From the NCBI GenBank assembly GCA_949825065.1, contig OX463838.1, positions 8,967,246 through 9,031,245 of the forward strand: a DNA stretch of 64,000 nt. The letters are read 5' to 3'. Source of the DNA: Odontocerum albicorne (Eukaryota > Arthropoda > Insecta > Trichoptera > Odontoceridae). The translations under genes were made by a program, and so were the position numbers. Below are positions 31,870 to 42,924 of the stretch, piece by piece; the stretch's first letter is position 1, and every line of letters starts with the position of its first letter. The notes under the pieces are model-generated. The model searched no databases. It saw nothing but the letters and a program-made list of their open reading frames with translations, and was not told the DNA's origin.

Positions 31870-33090
31870 GCTTAATATGAAAGCAAATTTGCTTATTTTA
31901 ATGTTTCATTTGTTATAACAAAATCATTCCTTTGTTTCTGTAACGACAATATTTTGTACCTGTATTATCCTGCTTTAATATAATTCTTATTTGACTGGTT
32001 GGAAAATATATACTTAGGGTAAAAAAACCGTCAATTGTACATTGTGCTATCGAGTGTCAAAAATATAATATTAAGAATTGTTTTTATGACAGCCATCGAT
32101 AAATATTTTTTTTAAATAATAAGTTATATATGTACGAACACGAGGGAGAAAGAAAAAATAAAATGTTTATTGTTCTTAATCGCCAATCTAATGACTGGAT
32201 ATTACCATCATTCAGCGCCGAAGAAGATAAAAAACATCCGGCTATCTGGTTTATTGAGCCAGCTGCCGTCAAACTGTACTTAGCATGTAAAAAGTTTTAC
32301 ACTCGGCGAATAATCACTTATTTTTCGGAAGCAGGTCAGAAGAGTATGAAGCAATTTGAATAATTTACGCAGATGAACAAATCGGACCAAAAAGAGTTAC
32401 CAGCCACTGTCGAGTATGGATTAATGTTAACCACAAACCATAGATCGCTAGACGAATGCAAAACATTCGCGAGACCACACCAGAAGTGTCTGACAAACTG
32501 AACCGTTTTATACGTTCAACTCATATAACGGGGGTAGGGCTTTTTAACCAGATAAGAAATTTATTTAAGAAGATGAGGGAAAAGATAATTATTCGGAGAA
32601 AAAAATAATAGATAGTGAATGAAGACTTCCAAGATGAAAGTTTGCGTCATTACTATATATCAAGGACGATTTTGATTAAGACACTTTTTGTGCAAAGTGT
32701 AAAGTGGGCGGATAAAAATTATCTATTCATTAAATATTTATTGATCATAAAATTGCACTACAGGGGTCTTCAGAAATCAATTTAATGGACTAATATTGCG
32801 TGCAATATAAATAACACGGTTGCCTTAGTTAAGTTTTTTATCTCCAATAACGTACACGCCAATCCTAACAACGATCTCCTCAGTACTGAAATTGGTGGAA
32901 AGCAAGATAACCATTGGAATGCTGAGCCTAAGACGGTAATACGTAATAAGATTCCATATTATGCGCAAACTGTCTGACTAAAACTGTCAATATCATGTGT
33001 AAATACAAGGAATATAAAGTACAACGATTCCTGTTTAGTCAATATGGAAACAGTTGAACGTAATCAACTTGAATATATAAATTTACAACA
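31870..33090. other. No gene recognised
   Basis: AT-rich. A 77-codon plus frame at 32130-32363 lies in a slightly GC-richer block (32200-32330) and has no domain features. Confidence 0.45.
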
Positions 33091-33092
33091 CT

Positions 33093-33303
33093 GTAATTTT
33101 ATTTTTATCAAACACTGTTTATTCCACTTTATGTAACGGTGTAACCCTGCCGATTTCAAAGCACAGAAAAATATTTGTTTGTGCTCCCTGATACTGAGGT
33201 GAAAACCTTGAAAACGGTAGGGTTATACCGTTACATAAAGTGTTTGATAAAACAAATTACAATGTATTTAAACCTCCACAATGTTAACGCCTTAACTATA
33301 AAT
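33093..33303. repeat. Penelope-like repeat, two arms plus tail (copy E)
   Basis: The left arm is shortened: it lacks the core and keeps only the cleavage side (CCCTGCCGATTTC). The right arm has TTTGTG, then a damaged core CTGATAC, then a GAGG stem, GAAAACGGTA and GGG. The tail CTCCACAATGTTAACGCC follows. Neither arm retains an intact hammerhead core. Confidence 0.7.
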
Positions 33304-33309
33304 AATAAA

Positions 33310-34456
33310 TGTATGAGACATGACATCAGTCTGATATAAGCACTGCTCTGCAACAAACCGATATAATTCCACCTAAAGAGAGCTTCGGAATAAGAGGTAG
33401 AAATAAGGACATATGCAGCGGAGATTAATGTAATTAAGTAATTTATTACTAAATATTAAAGAAATATTTTATAATAAGAAAAAATATGTTTTGAATCTAT
33501 GTTATGTTATTTTAGATTGAAGAGAGTTTGTTTTTTTTTATAATAACTCGGATCTACGTGGATAAGGAAGAATCGATGACAAATGATATATTATATTAAA
33601 TAATATACGCTCTATGGAGGCTGTACACGAAAAAGCTTCAGAAGCTGCGCACAAGACGCTGTTTTAAAACGTACATCCCCGTCTGTAGTTCGGATATACA
33701 TATAGACTACACGTCGGGCAGTGGGCAGCGGGCAACGGGCAACGGCTGGAGATAGAATAGAGATCTCCAAGATATAAATCATCATCAAAGAACACTCCAA
33801 GCTTCAAAAATAAAGCAATCGCTAATGGAGATTCATCATCGCACCGCGTTGGGAGCTGGTATTTTTATGTCCGACGGAAATATAGGATGTTAAAACGAAT
33901 TTATTACATTTTGTGAAATTATTAACAGAGATTTTATGTGCTATGAGTTTTGTGAAATTGTGATTTAATGTATTCGAGAAGTCGTTACGAATTAAGACGT
34001 TCTTTAAAGAAGTAAACAAGCCGGAGTGAATTATTTAGGACTTTGAAAATTTTGAGGAGCCGTTACCACTGCTATCGTTGCTCTCAAATCTATGTTTATA
34101 TTTATTTTATTTACTTTAACCTCATCAGATCTGAACTAATTCTAAGGTTTTAAAAAAATATTCTTTCTTGTGAGTGTATCATATACACTCAATGCAACAT
34201 TATGTCGTATTAGTTTAGATAGATGGCGCTCAAAACATTCAAAGTCGATAATACCGTATCCTACACTTCATTTGTTATCATTGGGAACAGAAATATACCA
34301 TACAGTTGTTTACAGAGTGCATATGAACGCTGCGTCCATTATAATGGACGTCAGGTCTGAAGATGTTTAACTAATCAGGTCAATGGTAAAACGCCTGGAG
34401 GAGTTCAAAAGGTGTCATTAGACGAGATATATGTTCAAAACACAAGTAGAATATGA
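33310..34456. other. No gene recognised
   Basis: AT-rich, with a GC-richer patch near 33640-33760 that contains GGGCAGTGGGCAGCGGGCAA (short G-rich repeats). No gene is supported. Confidence 0.45.
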
Positions 34457-34710
34457 GTGGGTCAGAACCAGACATGACTAACCCACAAAAATATAAAATT
34501 TGAGTTAGGCACATACGCTACATCTTTATATCCATTTCTATCAGAACCAAATATGATTATGAGTTTATAGTTCACCATAAGTGAAGACATCTACCGTTAA
34601 AATTTTGGAAACAACAGAAAACAAATCATTTTTTAATAGATCTGCATCTTTGAAGTCAATTATCTCGAAACAAAATATATGTGGGTTAGTCATGTCTGGT
34701 TCTGACCCAC
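34457..34710. mobile_element. MITE with perfect 30-bp terminal inverted repeats
   Basis: The left end GTGGGTCAGAACCAGACATG continues ACTAACCCACA. The right end is its exact reverse complement. The length is 254 bp, the interior AT-rich and non-coding. TTTGAGTTAGGCAC near the left recalls the ACCCAACCC family. No clear target duplication was found. The high identity of the ends suggests a recent insertion or a secondary-structure-driven copy. Confidence 0.85.
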
Positions 34711-35668
34711 CCATATAGAAGAAGACTTGCAAAAAGACTTCGTCAATAAAATATTATTCTTGAGAACTCATCAAGCTGACCATGCAAAATTGTTCTAAGA
34801 GGACAGATAAATTTTCAGAATTACCGCCTTCTAAATGCTGTTTTTTTTAAATAATTTTTACTATCCACAATGCATAATTTAGAATTTACATCGTTTCAAT
34901 GGAAAGGCGAACTATCATTTTGTGGATATAGAGAACTGCTTTAATACGCAAGGTCTGGTCCTTAATACTTCAGCTGAAACATTCACACATTTAAACACAC
35001 AATTTAAACCGCATCATAATCTCAACAACCACATATAAATCACATTAAATAATTCCTCATCATATACATTACATTCGCACTCACATGACTGATATGAGCT
35101 TCATGAATGAGTTATGGCGACTTCCAAAAACTTTTTATTTCTCGAAATTTAAGTTGCAAATTGCGTTAATGTTCCCACGGGTGGGTCCAATCTAATTGTG
35201 TTATTGTATATACAATATTTTGATGGGTGTCGCTGTTCTAGAAGGAGGGTGTGACGGAGAATAGGTAAGGCGATATCACTGTTATTGGTGGGCTCACATT
35301 AGAGCATGTTGACACAAAAGCGCCGACCACACGCGGAAATTAATTCGGAATGTCAATTTGAATGTAGTTCTGGTGAAAAATGAGGCACCACGAGGCTGTG
35401 TACCAGACTGCTAATTTTGGGCTTTAGTTCCTACACATCTACGATCACGACAGAGAAACGTTATTTTAGGAAATTGAATTACACATTATACACGCTATTT
35501 GGATTGTTGTAAAACTAGGTGAATTCCATTTCAAAATCTATTTGTTATTTATGAACAGTAATTTGACATAAGAGCCTTCAGAATGAGAAGGTGTCACGTG
35601 GTGTGAATTTATCACTTGAGTTTAAACAAAAATAATAGTTCTTTCTACTGTATAAATAAAACTTTTAA
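34711..35668. other. No gene recognised
   Basis: AT-rich, with no repeat ends or coding similarity seen. Confidence 0.45.
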
Positions 35669-35903
35669 TTTGTTTTAGTCAAACACTGTTCATTCCACTT
35701 AACATAACGATATAGCCCTATCGGTTTCAGGGGTTTAACGTCATCATCAGGGGAGCACAGAAAATATTTGTTTGTGCTCCCTGATGAGGTGAAAACATTG
35801 AAACGAGTGGTGTTATACCGTTATAAAGTGGAATAAAGTGTTTGACTAAAACAAATTACAATATCTTGAAATCTCCACGTTGTTAATGTATTAACTATAA
35901 ATA
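35669..35903. repeat. Penelope-like repeat, two arms plus tail (copy F)
   Basis: The left arm on the minus strand has the textbook core CTGATGA followed by TGACGTTAAACCCCT, GAAA, and CCGATAGGG, with one mismatch in stem III (G to A). The right arm has CTGATGAGGTGAAAACATTG, a deletion that merges core and stem II. The tail is CTCCACGTTGTTAATG. Both arms are probably inactive now. Confidence 0.7.
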
Positions 35904-36069
35904 CAACTTTTTGATATTTTCATTCCTCTCGTTTCACATTTAACATTCACACTTAACTTGAGATGTCGAAACTTTCCTAAGAGTGTAAAGCATGGATACG
36001 AAAAAAAATATATTAAATTTCTATTTGCCATTCAAATAATGTTATATTCTGTAATTTAACCACACAATG

Positions 36070-36310
36070 TATGTATTTATACATACATACATTTCATTAC
36101 GCCGTGTTCCTTGCGAGATAGGCAGAGATAACATATCTCCAAATGTTTCTATCCAAGAACACAAATTTCGCATCCTCCACATTCATACATCTCGCCATGC
36201 ACAATCGTCTATTTTTCATACTTATCACTTAACCCTTTTTTTATAAATATGATGCATTTGGTCCGGCCACGTGTTCCTAGGTCCACCTCTTCCACGCACA
36301 TCTTGCACCT
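36070..36310 (-). mobile_element. RTE-like LINE fragment
   Basis: It begins CATTTCATTACGCCGTGTTC, then CTTGCGAGATAGGCAGAGAT, and runs through CATTCATACATCTCGCCATG and GGTCCACCTCTTCCACGC, all reversed family words. Confidence 0.65.
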
Positions 36311-36314
36311 CTGA

Positions 36315-36785
36315 CTCGCATAAATGAAATTGTTTTTAATAAACTCGTATCAAGACAGTATACTCGTATGTACAAAAACAGTAAGCAGATGAGAAGTTAA
36401 TCAACCGAATGATGTACTGCAATTAAGAGTAATATGATACCGGGTTCCTTCTTGTTCCGGAGTAAAATTAAATATTCCAATGCGGACGAACGGTGCAGAG
36501 GTATGTTATTAGCTGGACCAGAGGTGCAAGATGCGGCAAAGCCGGTACAAGAATAAAAGAGCCGCCCGCAGTCAACAAAAAAAAAAAAACACCAATAAAT
36601 GTCAGGTGAGCATCCTCCAAGAAAAATCGTTCATCTCAAACTGGAAATTCATACATGGAGCCAGGGGCAGATTGGTGTTCCTGTGTTAACTGCTTACTGA
36701 GTTATTTCTCGTTTTATTGGACAAGTCAGTTTTTCAAATATAATTATTCTATAGGAAACAAAGTCAATAGGGTACTAAAACATAT
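36315..36785. other. No gene recognised
   Basis: One copy of the frequent octamer is at about 36363. The purine-rich part near 36520-36600 has a poly(A) run and could be a short retroelement remnant. Confidence 0.35.
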
Positions 36786-36787
36786 AT

Positions 36788-37290
36788 AATCGAACCAGAC
36801 AATATCAAAATCTGCTAAGATGATAGTCTACAATAGTATTGTGGTGCCAACTTAGTTGTATGGGTGTGAAACGCTGACGTGGAAAAAGATCGCGGAGCTG
36901 AATCAATTATGTAGAAATGCGTGCTTTGAGATGTACGAGTATATATGGATTGATAATGTATGACAAAAAACTGAATGAAGTGATAAGGGATGAATGTGAA
37001 CTTAAAGCTGATGTATTGAGTAAGATGAGGAGAAGAGCACACTAAGATGGTTTGAGCATGTGGAACGAATGAATGAAGAAAGATTAACAAAACAGATAAA
37101 GTGCAAATGTGAGTGGAAGGCGTGTAAAAGGTAGAATAAGAAAAGTGTGGTTAGATCAAATGAAGATATTCTGGACGCAGAAGTTACATGAGAAGGTATA
37201 TGGACGTAGATGAGGCTACGGATGTGTCGAAATAGGAAAGATTGGCGCTGTCTCATATGCTTACCCCGACAGGAAAATGGTGTCATGGTA
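36788..37290 (+). pseudogene. RTE-like LINE C-terminal fragment
   Basis: In broken frames the plus strand gives SKSAKMIVYNSIVVPT, LYGCETLTWKKI, MYDKKLNEVIRDECELKAD, LSKMRRRALRWFEHVERMNE and RMCRNRKDWRC, ending CCGACAGGAAAATGGTGTCA. The numerous stops mean it is a dead, 5'-truncated copy. Confidence 0.8.
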
Positions 37291-37299
37291 GTATATTAT

Positions 37300-38170
37300 C
37301 TTTAGAAAAAGTTAACAGAAAAATCTGGGTTATGTATAAAATTGGTAACGCAAGCAAAATGGTCATAATTAATTACGTACAACAGTTAAGTTCTGCTCAA
37401 TGCTTTCATCTAGAATTCGAACACATATTTTGTGGTATCGTTGATTCCGTTGAAAATTGGATATACCAAAATATCACCACGCCAGTATGTGAGAAACACA
37501 TTTTTTCAACTGAATTTGGAGTTTTGATGTTTGTCGTTTTATATTTTATGCGTACAAAATAATATTTCGCTATCTACTCGTACACGTAGAGGGAACAGCG
37601 CACACAGCTCTAACTTTATATGCGAAGATTGAATTGCGTTTAAGTTATTCCATCAGACATATTCTCATAAAATAAACAGCTTTACCCATGTCTTGCGGAG
37701 AATCTTAGAATGTTTATAACATGAAAAACGATTGCAATGAGTACCTCCTCTGCTGTAATTAGTGGATTCACGTATTCCTAGCATTACTTAGATCCTTGTC
37801 CAGTTTTTCTTCGTCAATTCTCAATCCAAAGCAAGCAAGAACACATGAAATATGTTTTCCCAAGAAGGGATATAATCTGTTCTACATTCCGAGGTAATTA
37901 TCTAGCGTGATTACAACACATTATCTACAATATTGATTTTATAGAAACTTCAATTGTTTAACATACTGTGAATAAGTTAAATTGACGTTATCTTGACGCA
38001 TTTCATGGAAAAAATCCATCAGTGTGTTGACTCAATATTTTTTTTTCATAAATGATTTACAACTCGTTGATCACGTTGACATTTCTTTGTATAATGAAAC
38101 TGAAGTTTGACTTGACTATCAAGTTTTGTTGATGAGGTTTTTATTACTTTAATTTATTAAAACTTGCTTG
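37300..38170. other. No gene recognised
   Basis: AT-rich sequence without identifiable repeats. A plus-strand frame to 37562 has no domain. Confidence 0.45.
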
Positions 38171-38175
38171 TAACA

Positions 38176-38530
38176 TCACCATCACGCCATATGTCTCTTG
38201 GGGTAGGCAGAGATAACATATCTCCAATTCATTCTATCCTGGCACAAACCCTCGATTCTGCCACGTTACGTATTCCCTCAAATCATAAAGGCTTTTCACT
38301 TCTGCCTCTTTCAACTTCTCGTACCTTCTATACTACTCGTATAGATTATTTTTGTGAATATAATTTATTTTTTCTACGTGGCCAAACCATCCATGTGCTC
38401 CTTTATTCATCTTCTCCTTTATTCATTCAACACCGCATCTTATTTCATACCGCATTTATTTTCTAATATATTGATTCCTTATTCTGCCATACATTGTTTT
38501 TCTATCTATTCTACTCTGTAATGCCTGTAA
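38176..38530 (-). mobile_element. RTE-like LINE fragment
   Basis: The hallmark ACATCACCATCACGCCATAT is followed by GTCTCTTGGGGTAGGCAGAG and by later words of the family to CTACGTGGCCAAACCATCCA. It is one of the longest minus-strand pieces. Confidence 0.65.
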
Positions 38531-38564
38531 CATGTTTAATGAAACTTGCGGAACAAAAAATATT

Positions 38565-38910
<346 letters not shown>

Positions 38911-38939
38911 ATAAAAAAATTAAAAAATATATGTTAAAT

Positions 38940-39105
38940 ATTTAAAAAAACCTCAAGCGCCTTCAAATATTTTGTTCTAAACTTTTCAATACATTGACTA
39001 AGAGATTTATAAACTCGGAAGAATTTCAATAAATACAGTAATTTTCGATAGCGAAGCATATAAGGTAACCGCTATCTACCAAATCGACACAAAAACCTGC
39101 AAAGA
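38940..39105. other. No gene recognised
   Basis: AT-rich spacer. Confidence 0.4.
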
Positions 39106-39107
39106 AA

Positions 39108-39330
39108 ACGCAAGGCGCTCCCTCAAATTAGTAACTAATTGGAGACCCTTTTTTTGTGAGGATTGGCGCTTGTACGACGCCTCGATTGACCGAAGCCGAG
39201 GCCCCGCTAGAACCGCGAGCCGGCCGCGCGTTACCATTTTTGGGCTGGCCACCGCCACCGGTCCGATAATGCCGGGGCCCCGTCTTTTCTTCTCGCGTCC
39301 TGAACGAATTGATCTGGCGTTATGGAATTT
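39108..39330. promoter_or_regulatory. GC-rich island, possible conserved regulatory element
   Basis: This is the most GC-rich block of the window (CGCGAGCCGGCCGCGCGTTA). Before it lies AAATTAGTAACTAATTGG, an imperfect homeodomain-like palindrome. It is open on the minus strand only as a by-product of composition. No mobile-element feature was seen. Conservation across related species would be the deciding test. Confidence 0.35.
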
Positions 39331-39759
39331 CGAATAAAAGAATTCGATAAACCGCCTGGACTCGACCGAAACAGACTCGTGGTCATCGAGTTTTATCCGA
39401 AGCAACTTATTATTTATAATTAAAAACACAAGTAACATTTTCGATAAGCATTCAAGTAGTATAAATTCTTATTTTTAAATACTGGTAGAATTTAACCTAT
39501 ACCATGGTTATATGAGAACGACATATTTTCGAAGTTTCGAGGCGAATTATAAGGAACCTATCAGACTTTATTTAGACAAATATGAATCAAATAATTAAGT
39601 ACAGCAGAAATAACATATGTTACTATAAATTTCCCCATTTGAAAATATTTCATTCTTAAAATCTTAGATTATAGATACCTATATATATATTTGTTAATAT
39701 TGGTAAATACATACTCGTATAGATTAGATTAGATTATATCATACAAACATATACATACA

Positions 39760-39814
39760 TCATCCTCATGCCGTGTTCCTTACGGAGTCGACATAAATAA
39801 CAATTTCCAATAAT
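39760..39814 (-). mobile_element. RTE-like LINE 3' scrap
   Basis: CATCATCCTCATGCCGTGTT with CCTTACGGAGTCGACATAAA is the reversed family 3' end. It is split from its continuation (40255-40420) by the insertion at 39815-40250. Confidence 0.55.
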
Positions 39815-40250
39815 TTTTATTTATTTTTTATTTTATTTTATTTATTTTACACATGACAATAAATATACTCGTAAATCATTTGTGAAAAAACAAGAGGTAA
39901 TTTAATTTGGTAATTTAGTTTGTTGCCTTTCATTTGTCGTGACCCCAGTAAACTAGGCTTTTGCCTGTATCTCACAGGACATATAGCATGAAATAATAAA
40001 TCGATACTTCTTTCCGATTTTTAATAGTATAAAACCCCGTTGCACATTCTCATCAACCTGACAAACAGTGACACTCAATTACACATGTATACATCACGCG
40101 AAATCAAACTCATCACACTTCATCACTCCAGACAGACCAAAAACATTCATCCCACAATTTACCGCACATAATCATAAAAATAAAAAAATAAAAAAATGTA
40201 CAAAAATATAAACATAAAACAAAAAAAACACCAAGTTATTTATCCAAGCA
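39815..40250 (-). mobile_element. Retroelement 3' region (copy 1)
   Basis: About 400 bp are shared with 58091-58490 in the same orientation, including GTTTGTTGCCTTTCAT, AGTAAACTAGGCTTT, TAAATCGATACTTC and CTCCAGACAGACCAAAAACA. Read on the minus strand it ends in AAAATAAATAAAATAAAAT, a poly(A)-like tail, suggesting the 3' UTR of a non-LTR element. It is inserted inside a LINE fragment (39760 and 40255). Confidence 0.7.
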
Positions 40251-40254
40251 TACA

Positions 40255-40420
40255 ACTTTTGTCTCCTCCACATTCATACATCTCGTCATGTACAATATTT
40301 TATTATTCATAAATCTTACTTTACCTTCCTTTAAAATCAGATCCATTTAATCCAGGCATGTTTACCCTCGGAACACCTCTTACACGCAAGTATACCGCTC
40401 GACCTTTATATTTTTAGTGA
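40255..40420 (-). mobile_element. RTE-like LINE fragment, continuation of 39760
   Basis: TCCTCCACATTCATACATCT, then CGTCATGTACAATATTTTAT and CCTCGGAACACCTCTTAC, parallel to 36170-36310. Confidence 0.6.
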
Positions 40421-40427
40421 GTTACAT

Positions 40428-40690
40428 ACTAAGTGGCGAAGTGGCAATGGGCAGGAAACGTAGCCAGAATGTCAGACTCCCGATGGACATCTGAAATAAT
40501 CCAATTGTACCCAAGAGGCATAAAGAGGCCCAGAAGAAGACCGAAAGTACGCTGTATAGATGAAATCAGAAAGCATGGCAGCATCACATGGCATCAACGA
40601 GCAAAAAACCGAACTATTTGGAGTCAACTTGGGGAGACCTTCATCCAGCAGTGGATCGACCCTGGTTGACAATGATGATGACATACTAAG
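40428..40690 (+). pseudogene. RTE-clade LINE C-terminus, open frame
   Basis: The frame from 40433 reads WQWAGNVARMSDSRWTSEII, then YPRGIKRPRRRPKVRCIDEI, then NRTIWSQLGETFIQQWIDPG and stop, the standard C-terminal end of this RTE lineage. It finishes with TTGACAATGATGATGA, the trinucleotide tail. Nucleotide identity with 9620-9878 is high. It is strongly 5'-truncated, so it is not a functional gene. Confidence 0.9.
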
Positions 40691-40799
40691 TATTTATTTA
40701 ACACATGTATACAATAACATTTACATATGGTATAGTTTAAGTTTTGCTGTATTCAGTAGATTAGAATTTTTTTACTTCAATGCGTAGCTACAACACCAA

Positions 40800-41102
40800 G
40801 TAAACATTACATGTTGGGTGGTTTAAGAAGCTCGGAGTGCTACTAGAGATGATTCGCATTGAAATAAAGTTCAAAGACGTTATTGAGATCATAGGGCGAC
40901 TGAAGTGGAATTGGGCAAGACATATTGTAAGAACGACAGATATATGTTATACTCATCCAGTGGTACCCGAAACCTTGCCATGACTTTTCCAGAATTGTCT
41001 ATCCGTTACCGTAGCAGCAAACGGAGACAATTTTGTCAAGTCAAGTCGTGGCAAGATTATTTTCAGCAGTGAACCAATAAAAGCCCAAAATGATGATGAT
41101 AG
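40800..41102 (+). pseudogene. Second RTE-type LINE C-terminal relic
   Basis: It reads IEIKFKDVIEIIGRLKWNW, ARHIVRTTD, then degraded residues, ending AAAATGATGATGATAGG, again a GAT repeat tail. It belongs to an RTE lineage different from the one at 40428, lying immediately downstream of it. Confidence 0.75.
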
Positions 41103-41179
41103 GTTGTTATATTTTTTTATATACACGAGACAGTATAATGAGGAAAGACTTTGAGATACATGTGTTTATTTTCGTTTGC

Positions 41180-41470
41180 CTTAGTATAATAATAGAGCCG
41201 CTATCCTCCCAGACTTCTTTATTAGTCAGTTATGCAAATTGTTCACGTATGAATGAACTGTTCGGCAACATTGAATTCGAGAGAAGCCATAACCTCTTAC
41301 AGAGAGCGTATCTCGAGCTAGCGCAACCAAGTCGGTGTCGGAGGCTGCAACGGCCGGTATACACGTATGCCATGGTATACTATTCAGTATACAGGCTGCA
41401 TCATGCTGTAATACTCCGCATGAAACGCCTAATTTGGACGCTTTGATCTCACTATGCGGGGCTTGGCAGA
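41180..41470. promoter_or_regulatory. GC-richer island with octamer-like site
   Basis: It contains TTATGCAAATTG (POU-like octamer), CTTTATTAG and a GC-rich end (GAGGCTGCAACGGCCGG). A 118-codon plus frame crosses it but shows no protein features. The regulatory reading is inferred. Confidence 0.3.
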
Positions 41471-41474
41471 GCCG

Positions 41475-42244
41475 GATCACTTAAAATTTTGAATTAAATT
41501 ATATATGGTATTTCATTCTATTTTTATGTGCACATGTCGGACCCTAATGTCTTAACTAGTCAGCATATAGGTACATTTGCTTAACAATTAATTTTAAGAC
41601 TTTTAACTTTCAAACTTAAATAAATGTTATTTGAATTAATATTTTTCAATACATTATAAAATGTTTGTTAAGATTTTAAGAGCACTTTAGAGCAAAAAAA
41701 TATACTGCTATTTAAATGCGGTAACCGGTCTTACTTGCTAGTCGTCTTGCAACTTGAATATTCTTGCCATAGGAACTTCGAGTTTGCTCGACTATGCGCT
41801 TGGTGAAGTGCAACATATTGCACATACAGTCAACTGGATATCGAGGTATTGTTTATCATCATCAAATACACTTGCTGTATTTATTAATATGAAAAAATAA
41901 ATCAATATACTGTCGAAGTTTAAACTTTTGAAGAATCTATACAGTATATAGCAAATAACATTTAATTTGTTTGATCACAGATATAACATACATTCCTCAA
42001 TGAAATTTTATTTTTAACAGTCGTTCATATAAGTTAAGACTTTATTGATACTCCGGGAATTTACATAACGTACGAATAAAAAACGAAAGTCGAAATTCGA
42101 GTCTGTTCAAAAATGTGTTTTTATTTATTTTATATTAATCATAATCAGATTGCATCGATTGGGTAATGACTATGCTGCAGTCTCGGACATATTTGGTGAC
42201 AGTATTAATGACTTTAAAAGTTCTCTTAGAGAACGTTGATGTTC
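41475..42244. other. No gene recognised
   Basis: AT-rich with a modest GC patch at 41715-41830. No supported feature. Confidence 0.45.
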
Positions 42245-42252
42245 GTTTAAAC

Positions 42253-42912
42253 CAAAGATTCCCAAAGTGGTCTATATGGACCCACAACGGTAGATTTCGA
42301 CTTGCAGGGGGTCTATGGCAGCGAGAAAAGAAATTAGGGGTGCACGAGATGTAAATGGGGGTCCACGTGAGCGGATCCCATTTAAGCAGACCATCATCAA
42401 TATTTAGTCGTTCCGTAAATGTCTTATTACACCTAACACAGATTGTGTGTACATAATACTTATATTAGACATAGAAAATACTTATACAAAGAAATCGAAT
42501 GCAAATCACTGAACGTGGAGATTTAAGACTATACCTCACTAATTTGAAGCCAAATATTGAACTATTGCTATCAGAGCATCAGGTGCATCCCTCTCATTAA
42601 CAGTATTATTTGTGTATTAATTGTATGTAAGAATTTTACAAGGTTTTGATTTGTTTCGTTCCAAAGCCAAATATTTACTTGCATTGTGTCTTTTCAATAA
42701 AGGTATGAATGAAAATTGTATATGATTTTCTATTTTTACAGCTTTCCACTCTACAAAAAACCTTGTCAACGTGAACAGCACTGTGTCAGCTGTCAAAAAC
42801 ACATTTGAAGTTAATAAGTTTAGGAAAATTCAATATTAGGCAGGCAGGGGGTCTACGGAGAACAAAAAAATCAGCAAGTGGTCTACGGGGTGAAAAAGTT
42901 TGGGAAACTATG
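42253..42912. mobile_element. Non-autonomous hAT element with intact target duplication
   Basis: The left end is CAAAGATTCCCAAAGTGG. The right end read inward is CATAGTTTCCCAAACTTT. These ends resemble hAT termini of the CAxxGxTTCCCAAA type. The flanks are GTTTAAAC at 42245-42252 and 42913-42920, a perfect 8-bp duplication. Subterminal GGGGGTCTATGG (42308) and GGGGGTCTACGG (42847) are further copies of an internal motif. No transposase was recognised. Confidence 0.9.
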
Positions 42913-42924
42913 GTTTAAACCATC

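Noticed and set aside
33660..33760. G-rich run as a quadruplex
   Set aside because: Runs of only two to three G with irregular loops; too weak to claim.
41090..41446. 118-codon frame with a hydrophobic start resembling a secreted protein
   Set aside because: It starts in the LINE tail and has no cysteine pattern or family resemblance. The block reads better as non-coding.
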